Under the pieces are notes generated by a model that had not been told where the DNA came from, did not search any database, and saw only the letters and a program-made list of their open reading frames with translations. The position numbers were made by a program, and so were the translations under genes. From Candidatus Hodarchaeota archaeon (GTDB lineage: Archaea > Asgardarchaeota > Heimdallarchaeia > Hodarchaeales > Hodarchaeaceae): 10,018 nt of DNA. The DNA lies in contig JAEOSR010000084.1 of the NCBI GenBank assembly GCA_016840285.1, positions 1 through 10,018 on the forward strand, written 5' to 3'. Positions 1 through 6,908 of this stretch are shown in pieces (position 1 is the stretch's first letter; each line of letters starts with the position of its first letter).

Positions 1-1398
1 TCAATCCCGAGACACAACTCTCCCAACAAAGATGAGAGTAAGAGCAATTAAACTGATTATTAAAACTACAGTAATGAGGAATGTTTCTTCATCTGGGACT
101 GGTTGAGACCAGGCTAAAAGTGCAACCAATAAGTTCAATCCTGAAAGGCACCCGAATAATGCTGTTAATAAATTAAGCCTTTTTGTAGTTCGTTTTTCCT
201 GTTCAAGGGCCAAAAGATTCATTTTACTTTGGATATAGGTGGTAGCGCCTTCAACAGAACGCTCAACGGATCGAGCAAAGTCCAACCATGAATTCATGAG
301 ATTCAGATTAAAGTTTGGAAACAATCTTTGAATTAATGGCTCGGATAACAATGGTACAACTGGACTGAGATGTCCCTGCATATTAGAAATTTCTGGTTTT
401 AACTTTAAGAATTGGGCTTGAATCGTTTGTGTCTGATCTAATAACTCACTTAATTGAGTGGTTGTTATGGTTGCCTTTGAGCTTGTAAGCGTACGCATTT
501 CTGCTGTTATATTGGTTAATTCTTCAAGCATTTTTTGTAGTGCTGGCTCAATCGTAAACCAGGAGTTTATCAGGCCTTTCTGCATAACTAATGCTTCATT
601 AATCTTTTGAAACGAAACAACAGGAATCTGATTATCTCCAATATGACACAAACATGTTTCTGGTTCTTCAGAATTCTCATAATCGGGAGCCATGATATTA
701 ATGGTCAGATTTTCAGCATTCTCGAATCGAAGAAAATAGCTGGCATAAAAAGAGGAATAATTCTTTGATTGATCATCATCGAATAACTCCAAAGGATCAA
801 TTTGATAATTTTCTATCAGCCAGGTTTTTAGATCCTCAAAAAGTGATTTAAGCTGTGTAAAAAGTGAAGCTCCCGCACGAGAAGGAAAACCAGCAAGTCC
901 ATAAATAAGGGGATCCCGTAGGAAAGGATCTTTATTATAAATGTCACACGGCCAATAAGTGTGCCTTATAGTCATTACCCAGTCAATATGCTTCTCAAAA
1001 ACAACATCCAGAGTTCGAGAATTCTTCCATTCATATAAAATTCCTAATTGATTAACTGGAACCTTTTGGAGTCTAAATGCGGAGCGAATAACCTCTTCTG
1101 TTATTTTAAGAGGAACGACAATCTGAAATCCTGCCATGATCTGAGCCTGGTCTTTCCAATGAGCTAACATTGCTTCTGAACCATGCTCTAAGAATAAATT
1201 GCATGAAGGACAACAACTATTTGATGTATGAACTCGTTGTGGGCAAATTTCCACTGAACCTAGAGAAGCAGCAACGTCACAACGCATACAACATTTTAGA
1301 AAATCAGGATCATCGGTGACCAGCATGGATCCATATTTACGAGACAAATTCTCGATCTCTTGCGGCATTCTACTCAACTCGAGTGAATGAAATTCCAT
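1..1398 (-). CDS. Putative membrane protein with N-terminal cysteine cluster and CorA-like two-helix C-terminus
   Basis: I do not recognise a named family over the full 465 residues. Seen: an N-terminal cysteine cluster with CxxC pairs at C37/C40 and C63/C66, plus C36, C52 and C62, which could form a zinc ribbon. A mixed soluble region follows (about 80-270), then a helical, coiled-coil-like stretch (about 275-405). Two hydrophobic segments close the protein (about 408-430 and 439-460), joined by a short acidic loop and ending in a basic tail. A long helix carrying a basic KRL leading straight into a paired C-terminal hairpin is the layout of CorA-type divalent-cation channels. The GMN signature that should end the first membrane helix is absent, so transport is only a guess. 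The start is the ATG at 1398. No Shine-Dalgarno is visible, and an AT box lies so close upstream that Met11 (1368) is a credible alternative start. The stop codon is the first three bases of the window. It lies downstream of ileS on the same strand. Confidence 0.75.
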   Translation of the reverse strand: MEFHSLELSRMPQEIENLSRKYGSMLVTDDPDFLKCCMRCDVAASLGSVEICPQRVHTSNSCCPSCNLFLEHGSEAMLAHWKDQAQIMAGFQIVVPLKITEEVIRSAFRLQKVPVNQLGILYEWKNSRTLDVVFEKHIDWVMTIRHTYWPCDIYNKDPFLRDPLIYGLAGFPSRAGASLFTQLKSLFEDLKTWLIENYQIDPLELFDDDQSKNYSSFYASYFLRFENAENLTINIMAPDYENSEEPETCLCHIGDNQIPVVSFQKINEALVMQKGLINSWFTIEPALQKMLEELTNITAEMRTLTSSKATITTTQLSELLDQTQTIQAQFLKLKPEISNMQGHLSPVVPLLSEPLIQRLFPNFNLNLMNSWLDFARSVERSVEGATTYIQSKMNLLALEQEKRTTKRLNLLTALFGCLSGLNLLVALLAWSQPVPDEETFLITVVLIISLIALTLIFVGRVVSRD

Positions 1399-1401
1399 TG
1401 C

Positions 1402-1414
1402 TTTTATATTTTAA
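1402..1414 (-). promoter_or_regulatory. TATA-like box for the 465-residue protein
   Basis: On the minus strand this reads TTAAAATATAAAA and sits only 4-16 nt ahead of the annotated ATG. With the usual archaeal spacing of about 26 nt, transcription would begin just inside the reading frame. That would favour translation from Met11. It could also be chance in AT-rich sequence. Confidence 0.3.
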
Positions 1415-1488
1415 GATCAATTGTTAGTAAGAATTTCTAATTTCTATGAATTCACCAGAGGAGAATCAACATATTAGATGTGTGTTGG

Positions 1489-1502
1489 AAAAAAAAGGAA
1501 AA
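1489..1502 (-). terminator. T-rich terminator downstream of ileS
   Basis: The minus strand reads TTTTCC followed by eight T, beginning about 44 nt after the ileS stop codon and before the next gene. Archaeal RNA polymerases stop at such oligo-T tracts without needing a hairpin, and no strong hairpin is seen here. Confidence 0.45.
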
Positions 1503-1545
1503 TATGTGAACTCATTATCAGCATCAAAAGCGTTGATCCTGAATT

Positions 1546-4503
1546 CTAATTTGTAACCACTTCAAGTCCTAAATTTATTTCGTCTCCATTGATTAGAAAG
1601 GTTTTATTATCTTCCAAAGGAATTGAAGAAATTTCGAGAGCCAATGTTTCCATTTTTACGTACTCTTCATACAATTCTAAACTTTTGGAAAGATCAGAGG
1701 AATTAGTTTCGTACATAATCTTTATTCTCGCATCTAATTCAAGATTTGCCTCTTTTCGCATACGTTGTATTACCCTAACTAGCTCTCGTGCCAAACCCTC
1801 TTGTTTTAACTCTGGATTCATCTCAATTCCGAGGAATAAAGTAAATTGATGCTCATTTGAAGACTGGGAGAGGAATTTTTGATTTGCTGGATTCTCTGAA
1901 AAATCTTGAACGTATTTAAGCTCTTTAACATTTAATTCATGCCTAAGAGATTCTAATAATTGTATTTTAAATTTACTAGTAGAAAATGGTCGATTCCCTG
2001 ATATTATAGCCATAGATAATGGTTGTCTTAATTTAATTTGAGCTTGATTCCTCAATGATCTACCTGTTTCAATTAAATTTTTGTACGTTGAGAAAGACTC
2101 AACAACATTATCAAATATTGGTGTTTCTTTCATTGGAAGCGAACATAGATGAACACTTTCTGGCAGCTGCCTATCAAAGGGAATTCGAAGAAGTTGAAAG
2201 ATGTGTTCAGATAAGAAGGGCATGAGAGGCGCTAAAAGATAGCTTACAGTTAGTAAAACTTGATAGAGCGTTGAATAAGCTGGATTTTTATCATTTAACG
2301 GATCTTTTTCCTTCCAGAATCGTCTTCGTGAGCAACGAATATACCAATTGGTAAGATCGTTGAAGAATTCCTCAAGAAGAAGAGTACATCTTTTACAATC
2401 CCAATTAGATAAGCTATCATGATATTGATCTACTAGATTATGTAATCTAGCCATTATCCAGCGATCAAAGACATTATTAGAAGAATGGGAAAGCTGTGAA
2501 GCATCAGTAATATCTAAAGCTGCGAAATTAAGGAAGAATCTAACCGCATTCCATAAAGGCACAAACTTACGACGAATCTCATTAGTGACTGCGAAACCAA
2601 AACGTAGAAATGAATCAGATTTTTGAGTAGCATAGTTCCACCTCATGACATCAGCACCCATTTCTCGAAGAGCATAATCAAAATCAATTGCATCACCAGA
2701 TTTGTGCATTGGTGACCCATCTTCACTCCTAACTTCTTCATACACTACAACTGTTTTGAAAGGGGCTCTCCCTTCTAGAGTAACTGACATAAAAAGCTGA
2801 GAATAAAACCAAAGTCTGACCTGTTCGACCATTTCACAGACCATATCCGCAGGAAACCATTGTTCCCATTCTTCGCGATGTGTGCAATAATTAAGAGTGG
2901 AAAACGGAACAATTCCCGCATCTAACCAACAATCACCGACTTCAGGAACACGATCAACTAAGTTTTTACAACTAGGGCATTTGATTTGTATAACATCAAT
3001 CCATGGACGATGGACTTCTGGTAATTCTTCTACTTTACTAGGTTCCTTAGCCAATGTTCTTAATTCTTGAAGACTTCCAACAACAGTCAGTTCTCCACAA
3101 TCGCAAGGATAGAATGGCAAGGGTAATCCCCAAAAACGCTTTCTCGAAATACACCAATCGCTCATATTTTTCAACCAATCATACATTCGCTTTCTAGCAT
3201 GATTTGGTACCCAATGAACACTATTATTCGCTTGTTGAAGCAATGGGCGAATTTCATCGCATGATATAAACCATTCAGTTTCTAGTTTATACACAAGCTC
3301 AGTCTTACATCGCCAACAAACGGGATAGCGATGTATTATGGTTTCTATTCGAAATAAAAATCCTTTTTCTGAAAGGCTTTCGAAAATGGGGTTAGCTGCA
3401 CCATTAGTAGTTAATCCACTTAATAGCCCCAAACCTTTAACAAGTTCTCCCTTCTCGTCGATGGGAGCAACCACATTTAATTGATATTGTTTTCCTAATT
3501 CAAAGTCTTCTGCTCCGCACCCTGGGGCTATATGGACTATTCCTGTCCCTTCATCAGAAGATACTTCTTCCCAAGGAACAATTTTATAGTCAACGCCCTT
3601 TTGTAACGGAAGTTCGGTGAAAGGAGCTCTATACTCTAGTTTCAAGAGCTCATCTCCTTTGAAAGAGTCAAGTATTATATATTCATTACGTAGAATATCA
3701 ACAGAATCCTCCGCAAGATAGAATTCCTTACCATTCATCTTGACAAGTAAATAGGTTAACTCGGGATGAACAGCTAAAGCAGTATTTGCAGTTAGGGTCC
3801 AGGGAGTCGTCGTCCAAACTAATAGGTATCTATTTGTGGCCCCCAAAACTGGGAGCTGTAGATAAACGGAAGGATGTCTCAGTAGTTTATACGAATCAGC
3901 CATTTCGTGAGCAGAAAGACTGGTACTACAGCGTGGACACCATGGCATTACAAGACGTGATTGATAGAGCCATTTCTTCTCATAGTGACAGACTTTTAAA
4001 AAATGCCAAATGTGTTCTATATTTTGATCAGTGTGTGTATAGTAACTGTTGTTCCAATCCATTTGCTGACCTAGTTGTTTTGATTGTTGGGTAATGATTT
4101 CTGCGTACTTGTTTATCCGAGCTTTACAGTGGTTCACAAATACTTCAAGGCCCATCTCTAGAATATCATTCTTAGAATTCAGCCCTAAATTTTTTTCAAC
4201 CTCTACTTCAACCCAGAGTCCCTGTGTGTCAAAACCATTTTGAAATCGCTGTCTGTATCCGCGCATGGCCCAGTAACGCTGGTAGATATCTTTTAATGTA
4301 CGACCTCGAGCTGTATGTACACCCATGGGATTATTTGCAGTGATTGGGCCGTCAATAAAGGAAAAAATATTCTTTGAGCCATGTAATTGATTAAGTAATT
4401 TCTGGAAGATTTTTCTTTCTTCCCAATACTGAAGCATTGTTTGCTCGACACCAGACCAATCAAGTCCTGATGCCACTGGAGTAAAAAGAGGTGTATTATT
4501 CAT
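1546..4503 (-). CDS. ileS: Isoleucine--tRNA ligase, atypical signature variant
   Basis: Cytosolic class I synthetase that charges tRNA-Ile using ATP. At 985 residues it has a normal length and domain order. The HIGH site sits near residues 59-63 but reads P-MGVH. The CP1 editing domain (about 210-390) has the TTTPWT motif at 231-236 and GTGIVHIAPGCG at 319-330, with the conserved Asp at 333. CWLDAG (525-530) is followed by EMVEQVRLWF (556-565), where most IleRS have GSDQxRGWF. The KMSKS loop reads PMHKS (598-602). The C-terminal anticodon domain keeps LRQPL and the ARELVR..RMRKEA stretch. CxxC pairs at 189/192, 396/399 and 509/512 may bind zinc. From memory, the GPITANNPMGVH and PMHKS signatures match an unusual IleRS clade known in Actinobacteria and related bacteria, which would suggest lateral transfer. 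The start ATG at 4503 has a GGAGG 10 nt upstream. IleRS assignment is firm; ValRS and LeuRS are less likely given the anticodon-domain motifs. Confidence 0.95.
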   Translation of the reverse strand: MNNTPLFTPVASGLDWSGVEQTMLQYWEERKIFQKLLNQLHGSKNIFSFIDGPITANNPMGVHTARGRTLKDIYQRYWAMRGYRQRFQNGFDTQGLWVEVEVEKNLGLNSKNDILEMGLEVFVNHCKARINKYAEIITQQSKQLGQQMDWNNSYYTHTDQNIEHIWHFLKVCHYEKKWLYQSRLVMPWCPRCSTSLSAHEMADSYKLLRHPSVYLQLPVLGATNRYLLVWTTTPWTLTANTALAVHPELTYLLVKMNGKEFYLAEDSVDILRNEYIILDSFKGDELLKLEYRAPFTELPLQKGVDYKIVPWEEVSSDEGTGIVHIAPGCGAEDFELGKQYQLNVVAPIDEKGELVKGLGLLSGLTTNGAANPIFESLSEKGFLFRIETIIHRYPVCWRCKTELVYKLETEWFISCDEIRPLLQQANNSVHWVPNHARKRMYDWLKNMSDWCISRKRFWGLPLPFYPCDCGELTVVGSLQELRTLAKEPSKVEELPEVHRPWIDVIQIKCPSCKNLVDRVPEVGDCWLDAGIVPFSTLNYCTHREEWEQWFPADMVCEMVEQVRLWFYSQLFMSVTLEGRAPFKTVVVYEEVRSEDGSPMHKSGDAIDFDYALREMGADVMRWNYATQKSDSFLRFGFAVTNEIRRKFVPLWNAVRFFLNFAALDITDASQLSHSSNNVFDRWIMARLHNLVDQYHDSLSNWDCKRCTLLLEEFFNDLTNWYIRCSRRRFWKEKDPLNDKNPAYSTLYQVLLTVSYLLAPLMPFLSEHIFQLLRIPFDRQLPESVHLCSLPMKETPIFDNVVESFSTYKNLIETGRSLRNQAQIKLRQPLSMAIISGNRPFSTSKFKIQLLESLRHELNVKELKYVQDFSENPANQKFLSQSSNEHQFTLFLGIEMNPELKQEGLARELVRVIQRMRKEANLELDARIKIMYETNSSDLSKSLELYEEYVKMETLALEISSIPLEDNKTFLINGDEINLGLEVVTN

Positions 4504-4513
4504 CTAACCTCTT

Positions 4514-4518
4514 CCTCC
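4514..4518 (-). promoter_or_regulatory. Shine-Dalgarno sequence of ileS
   Basis: The minus strand reads GGAGGAAGAGG ahead of the ileS ATG. The GGAGG core is 10 nt from the start codon, and a second GAGG is 4 nt away. No other long gene here has a comparable site, so it fixes the ileS start and sets this gene apart. Confidence 0.5.
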
Positions 4519-4548
4519 GATTTTGTGCTTTCATCTCAACATAAGGGA

Positions 4549-4558
4549 GTATTTTTAC
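4549..4558 (-). promoter_or_regulatory. Candidate TATA box of ileS
   Basis: The minus strand reads GTAAAAATAC, centred about 50 nt before the ileS ATG. A start site about 26 nt downstream would leave a leader of roughly 24 nt that contains the GGAGG. The spacing is coherent, but the box is only a moderate match. Confidence 0.35.
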
Positions 4559-4710
4559 CAGCTCAAAAAGAGTATGTTGAGACCATTCTTGAGTTCTTGT
4601 TTTCTTATTGACTTTACTTTTCTTAGAGAATTTCGGGATCCATCCTGTGTCACCTACAAAAAAGAAAATCCAGTTTTCTTACCAAAGACTTCAAAAAACC
4701 GCTCCTAGAA

Positions 4711-4730
4711 AAGAAGAAGTAAGAAGAAGT
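4711..4730. repeat. Exact 10-bp tandem repeat
   Basis: The unit AAGAAGAAGT occurs twice head to tail. It is probably a simple-sequence slippage product in purine-rich non-coding DNA. No function is apparent. Confidence 0.6.
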
Positions 4731-4855
4731 CTTATAGACGGAGCGTTCTCTCCAGTAGTTAAAGAGAAAAGGTTGGTAGACGAATTTCGTGATTCCTCAC
4801 TAGAGTTTCACTCCATATTCTATATTTTGACTTTATTGTTTAAACCTTTCCTTAA

Positions 4856-4868
4856 TGGTAAAAAACCA
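4856..4868 (-). terminator. Weak terminator after the DUF1405 gene
   Basis: On the minus strand, TGGTTTTTTACCA follows the stop codon by about 25 nt. It combines six T with a 4-bp inverted repeat. An oligo-T tract is enough for archaeal termination, but this one is short. Confidence 0.3.
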
Positions 4869-4893
4869 CTCTGGATCGTGTATTATTTTTTTT

Positions 4894-5544
4894 TCACAGT
4901 CTTTCTTGGGAGTTATCTTCTAAATTAATTAAATTTGTTTTCAACTTGTAGTGTCTAAATACAATAAGGAATAATATAGTGAGAATACTAACAAGTGAGA
5001 TTAAGATGAATAATTCTGTAAAGAAGGCAGCCGTGGGATGATTTGGTTCGTTATAAAGAAATAATGTTGGATATTCTGAGATTGGATTAAAAAAATCAAA
5101 GAACCAGTCAACACCATGAATTCCTGTCGTAATTAATAAGTCAAAGAATGATGGACACATAAATGGAAGAAGTAGAAATGCTTCGATTAACAAACCCATA
5201 TGGCCTATGAGAGAAATAGTGTCAAAATAAAAAGGATTAAGGACAAAAATCATAAAAGAAGCAACAAAAACTTTTATGACTCCAATAAATGTTAATGCAT
5301 TTATAACTTGATTGTTACGGCGTAGGATAAGGGTTATAAAGAGAAAAATCCCAAAAAGAATTCCAAATATTGCGCAGTCCGGGATAAAAACCCATAAATA
5401 TATGGGATAATAGGCATACTGCCAACTATAGAGATATGCTGTATTTAGTGAGGCGATTACATTGATTACTATCCAGATATATACAATAATGGGGGGTAAT
5501 GACAGGAGTTTCACGCGTATTTCTTCTAGTATCTCTTCCAACAT
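4894..5544 (-). CDS. DUF1405/YpjA-family multipass membrane protein
   Basis: A 216-residue polytopic membrane protein of unknown function. About five hydrophobic segments are visible (roughly 16-36, 50-73, 82-102, 110-130, 174-197). The pattern fits the DUF1405 (YpjA) family as I remember it: an Asn (N34) followed by an aromatic Tyr/Trp-rich stretch (38-51), then a Pro-Asp pair (P55-D56) opening the second helix, a following helix with VIK (89-91), and a SLIGHMGLLIEAFLLLP-type helix with H115, G117 and E121. An aromatic Trp-Phe-Phe-Asp-Phe-Phe stretch (147-152) comes next. The hydrophobic segment near 174-197 and the charged tail may be an extension beyond the usual family core. The start ATG at 5544 has a TATA box at leaderless spacing. 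It is transcribed away from the repeat-protein gene. The family role is not established. Confidence 0.8.
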   Translation of the reverse strand: MLEEILEEIRVKLLSLPPIIVYIWIVINVIASLNTAYLYSWQYAYYPIYLWVFIPDCAIFGILFGIFLFITLILRRNNQVINALTFIGVIKVFVASFMIFVLNPFYFDTISLIGHMGLLIEAFLLLPFMCPSFFDLLITTGIHGVDWFFDFFNPISEYPTLFLYNEPNHPTAAFFTELFILISLVSILTILFLIVFRHYKLKTNLINLEDNSQERL

Positions 5545-5563
5545 TAGTTCCGGACACCCAGTT

Positions 5564-5571
5564 CTATAAAA
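5564..5571 (-). promoter_or_regulatory. TATA box of the DUF1405 gene
   Basis: The minus strand reads TTTTATAG and ends 19 nt before the ATG at 5544. Archaeal spacing would place the start site at or next to the ATG, giving a leaderless transcript. No Shine-Dalgarno is present, which agrees with this. Confidence 0.45.
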
Positions 5572-5584
5572 TAACTTTAAAACA

Positions 5585-5593
5585 TATAAAAAA
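5585..5593 (+). promoter_or_regulatory. TATA box of the repeat-protein gene
   Basis: A consensus-like TATAAAAAA on the plus strand in the divergent intergenic region. Transcription would begin near 5615, leaving about a 50-nt leader to the ATG at 5665, or about 100 nt to the in-frame ATG at 5716. Weaker AT boxes nearer the gene cannot be excluded. Confidence 0.35.
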
Positions 5594-5664
5594 GATTATT
5601 GACAACATTCGATTCTTAATTTGGATATGTCCTTTATGTCGATTTCCTAAAAAGATATTAAGGA

Positions 5665-6255
5665 ATGAGTAATTCCATATTTTTTGGATCGTTATTTGCT
5701 TCTGATGAGATACCCATGACAGATCGTGATACAAAAGAATCGGAGTCAGATCCTACGAATCAAGCTAATCAAAAGAAAAGTAGGAAAAATCGGATCAAAT
5801 TAGATACTAACGCATTTACTCAAATGTGGATAAAATTAGAAAAAGAGATCAGAGAAACCTATCCAAATAAATCTCTGAGAAATAGAGAGGAATACTTGAA
5901 AAAAAAGAAAATAATACGACAAGGATTCCCAAGTCCTGAAATTCTAGCCCGATGGTGGCAAGAAGCTGAGAATCAGATTAAGCTAGCTCATCCTCACGAA
6001 TCATTAAAAACTCGACAAGAGTTGACTGAAAAATATGTGCATTCTCGACTTAAGAAATATCTAGAACATCAGTACATAGAACCCCACCCCGAAGAAAGGC
6101 AAATCTCTGAATGGTATCGTGAAGAATTAGTTAAATTAAGAGAAGAAAGTCCTCATAAACCTTTGAAAGAACGAGAAAGAATCGCTGCTGTCTTAGTAAA
6201 ACAGAAGATAAAACAATACAGAAAAACCATTCGATTAGATGAATTTTTTGATTGA
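5665..6255 (+). CDS. Basic helical protein with three internal repeats, function unknown
   Basis: I do not recognise a family. The 196-residue protein has a hydrophilic, low-complexity N-terminus (about 14-45, rich in Ser, Asp, Lys, Gln) followed by three copies of a helical unit of about 43-53 residues. Each unit has an aromatic residue (W55, W98, Y151), eleven residues, then Pro-(Asn/His)-x-(Ser/Pro)-Leu-(Lys/Arg)-x-Arg-(Glu/Gln). The key positions are P67/L71/R74, P110/L114/R117 and P163/L167/R170. Copies two and three then share a V-x2-(Arg/Lys)-(Leu/Ile)-Lys-x-Tyr helix. No signal peptide or membrane segment is seen. The many Lys and Arg residues would suit binding nucleic acid or an acidic partner, which is inference. 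The start at 5665 follows an in-frame stop (5659-5661). Met18 (5716) is an equally plausible start, since residues 1-17 are unlike the rest. Neither has a good ribosome site. It is the first gene of a three-gene run. Confidence 0.8.
   Translation: MSNSIFFGSLFASDEIPMTDRDTKESESDPTNQANQKKSRKNRIKLDTNAFTQMWIKLEKEIRETYPNKSLRNREEYLKKKKIIRQGFPSPEILARWWQEAENQIKLAHPHESLKTRQELTEKYVHSRLKKYLEHQYIEPHPEERQISEWYREELVKLREESPHKPLKERERIAAVLVKQKIKQYRKTIRLDEFFD
5812..6252 (+). repeat. Three tandem protein-level repeats
   Basis: Units cover about residues 50-90, 93-138 and 146-196 of the encoded protein. The Pro-x3-Leu-x2-Arg core recurs at 43- and 53-residue spacing; the difference comes from a roughly 10-residue insertion before the third unit. 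DNA identity between copies is not obvious, so the duplication is old. Confidence 0.75.
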
Positions 6256-6291
6256 TTCTTAAGTTGTTATTTCTTAGAATGTGCGTGATTT

Positions 6292-6888
6292 ATGATGTCC
6301 CCTGATATCCCTAAAGAATTAGTATGTAGAGAGTATTTGCAACAGCAAATCTACGTTGATCCAGACACGATTATTGACCGAATGAATACAGTGAAGTTTC
6401 ATGCTCCAGGATCAGGAAAAATTATTAGTGAAATGCTCAATATCTTTTGCACTTTCGCTGAGAAATATCAGTTTGCTGATGATCCTTCCCCTTATTTATT
6501 ATTTATTGAAGATTTAGCTGAACAATTAGGATTTGAGAGTCAAGATGCGATCGATCATTTCAATAAACGCTATCTAGATATGCAAAAAGGGAAAATTCTC
6601 GATCATTCTATTTATTTCATGACTGTTCTTAGCAGTATTATTGAATCATTTCAAAAGAAGGTCATAAGTAGACTATCATTACGTTTAAAGAGAAAGCTCG
6701 CTCAAAGAGGGTGTGAAAATATCGATAATAAACTGGAAAAATTATTCCAGACTTCGAATTCAACATTCGGCTTGTTAGTAAACATCGAAATTCTGAAAGA
6801 GATGGGACGTCTTATCGGAGTAGAGATGGATCCTATTATGACTGACTCTTATGAAAAAGAATTGATTTCTGTAATAGAAAGTTTCTGA
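6292..6888 (+). CDS. Helical protein of unknown function
   Basis: No family recognised. The 198-residue soluble protein has no signal peptide or membrane helix and reads as mostly alpha-helical. Helix-rich blocks fall at about 43-60, 68-80, 84-98, 104-137 and 160-176. A basic cluster (about 122-139, ending near RLKRKLAQR) contrasts with the acidic C-terminus. The short APGSGK sequence (38-43) resembles a nucleotide loop but lacks the required spacing and the Ser/Thr after Lys. The start is one of two adjacent ATGs (6292 or 6295). No Shine-Dalgarno is visible, and an AT stretch about 25 nt upstream could give a leaderless transcript. It begins 36 nt after the repeat-protein gene and ends 20 nt before alaX, so the three are probably co-transcribed. 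A role tied to translation quality control is only guilt by association. Confidence 0.8.
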   Translation: MMSPDIPKELVCREYLQQQIYVDPDTIIDRMNTVKFHAPGSGKIISEMLNIFCTFAEKYQFADDPSPYLLFIEDLAEQLGFESQDAIDHFNKRYLDMQKGKILDHSIYFMTVLSSIIESFQKKVISRLSLRLKRKLAQRGCENIDNKLEKLFQTSNSTFGLLVNIEILKEMGRLIGVEMDPIMTDSYEKELISVIESF

Positions 6889-6908
6889 AAATTTGGACAC
6901 GATTAGTT

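Larger units (their letters stand above)
4504..4893. other. Long non-coding gap upstream of ileS
   Basis: About 390 bp between the end of the DUF1405 gene and the ileS start. Apart from the ileS promoter and ribosome site at its left end, I see no convincing gene. The plus-strand open frames here begin only with TTG and have poor composition. It contains an exact 10-bp tandem duplication (4711-4730) inside a purine-rich stretch. That stretch is flanked by a 6-bp inverted repeat, CGCTCC at 4700-4705 and GGAGCG at 4740-4745. No tRNA-like T-arm or other recognisable RNA gene was found. Confidence 0.5.

Noticed and set aside
1461..1475. Exact 15-bp match to 8177-8191 inside the PEPCK gene (GAGAATCAACATATT)
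   Set aside because: Similarity fades quickly on both sides, and one such match is not surprising in AT-rich DNA; there is no sign of a mobile element or gene fragment.
3786..4094. Plus-strand open frame inside ileS
   Set aside because: Antisense shadow of a strongly conserved synthetase frame, with no independent support.
4523..4708. Plus-strand open frame of 61 codons upstream of ileS
   Set aside because: TTG start only, antisense to the ileS promoter, and low-quality composition.
4700..4745. Possible structured RNA or hairpin from the CGCTCC/GGAGCG inverted repeat
   Set aside because: The stem is only 6 bp with a 34-nt loop and does not extend, so it is too weak to call as an RNA feature.
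4608..4928. Plus-strand open frame of 106 codons across the gap upstream of ileS
   Set aside because: It begins only at TTG, contains no ATG, overlaps the 3' end of the DUF1405 gene and has no promoter or ribosome site.
6403..6420. Possible Walker A loop in the 198-residue protein
   Set aside because: APGSGKI lacks the GxxxxGK(S/T) spacing and the Ser/Thr after Lys, and no Walker B motif is evident.
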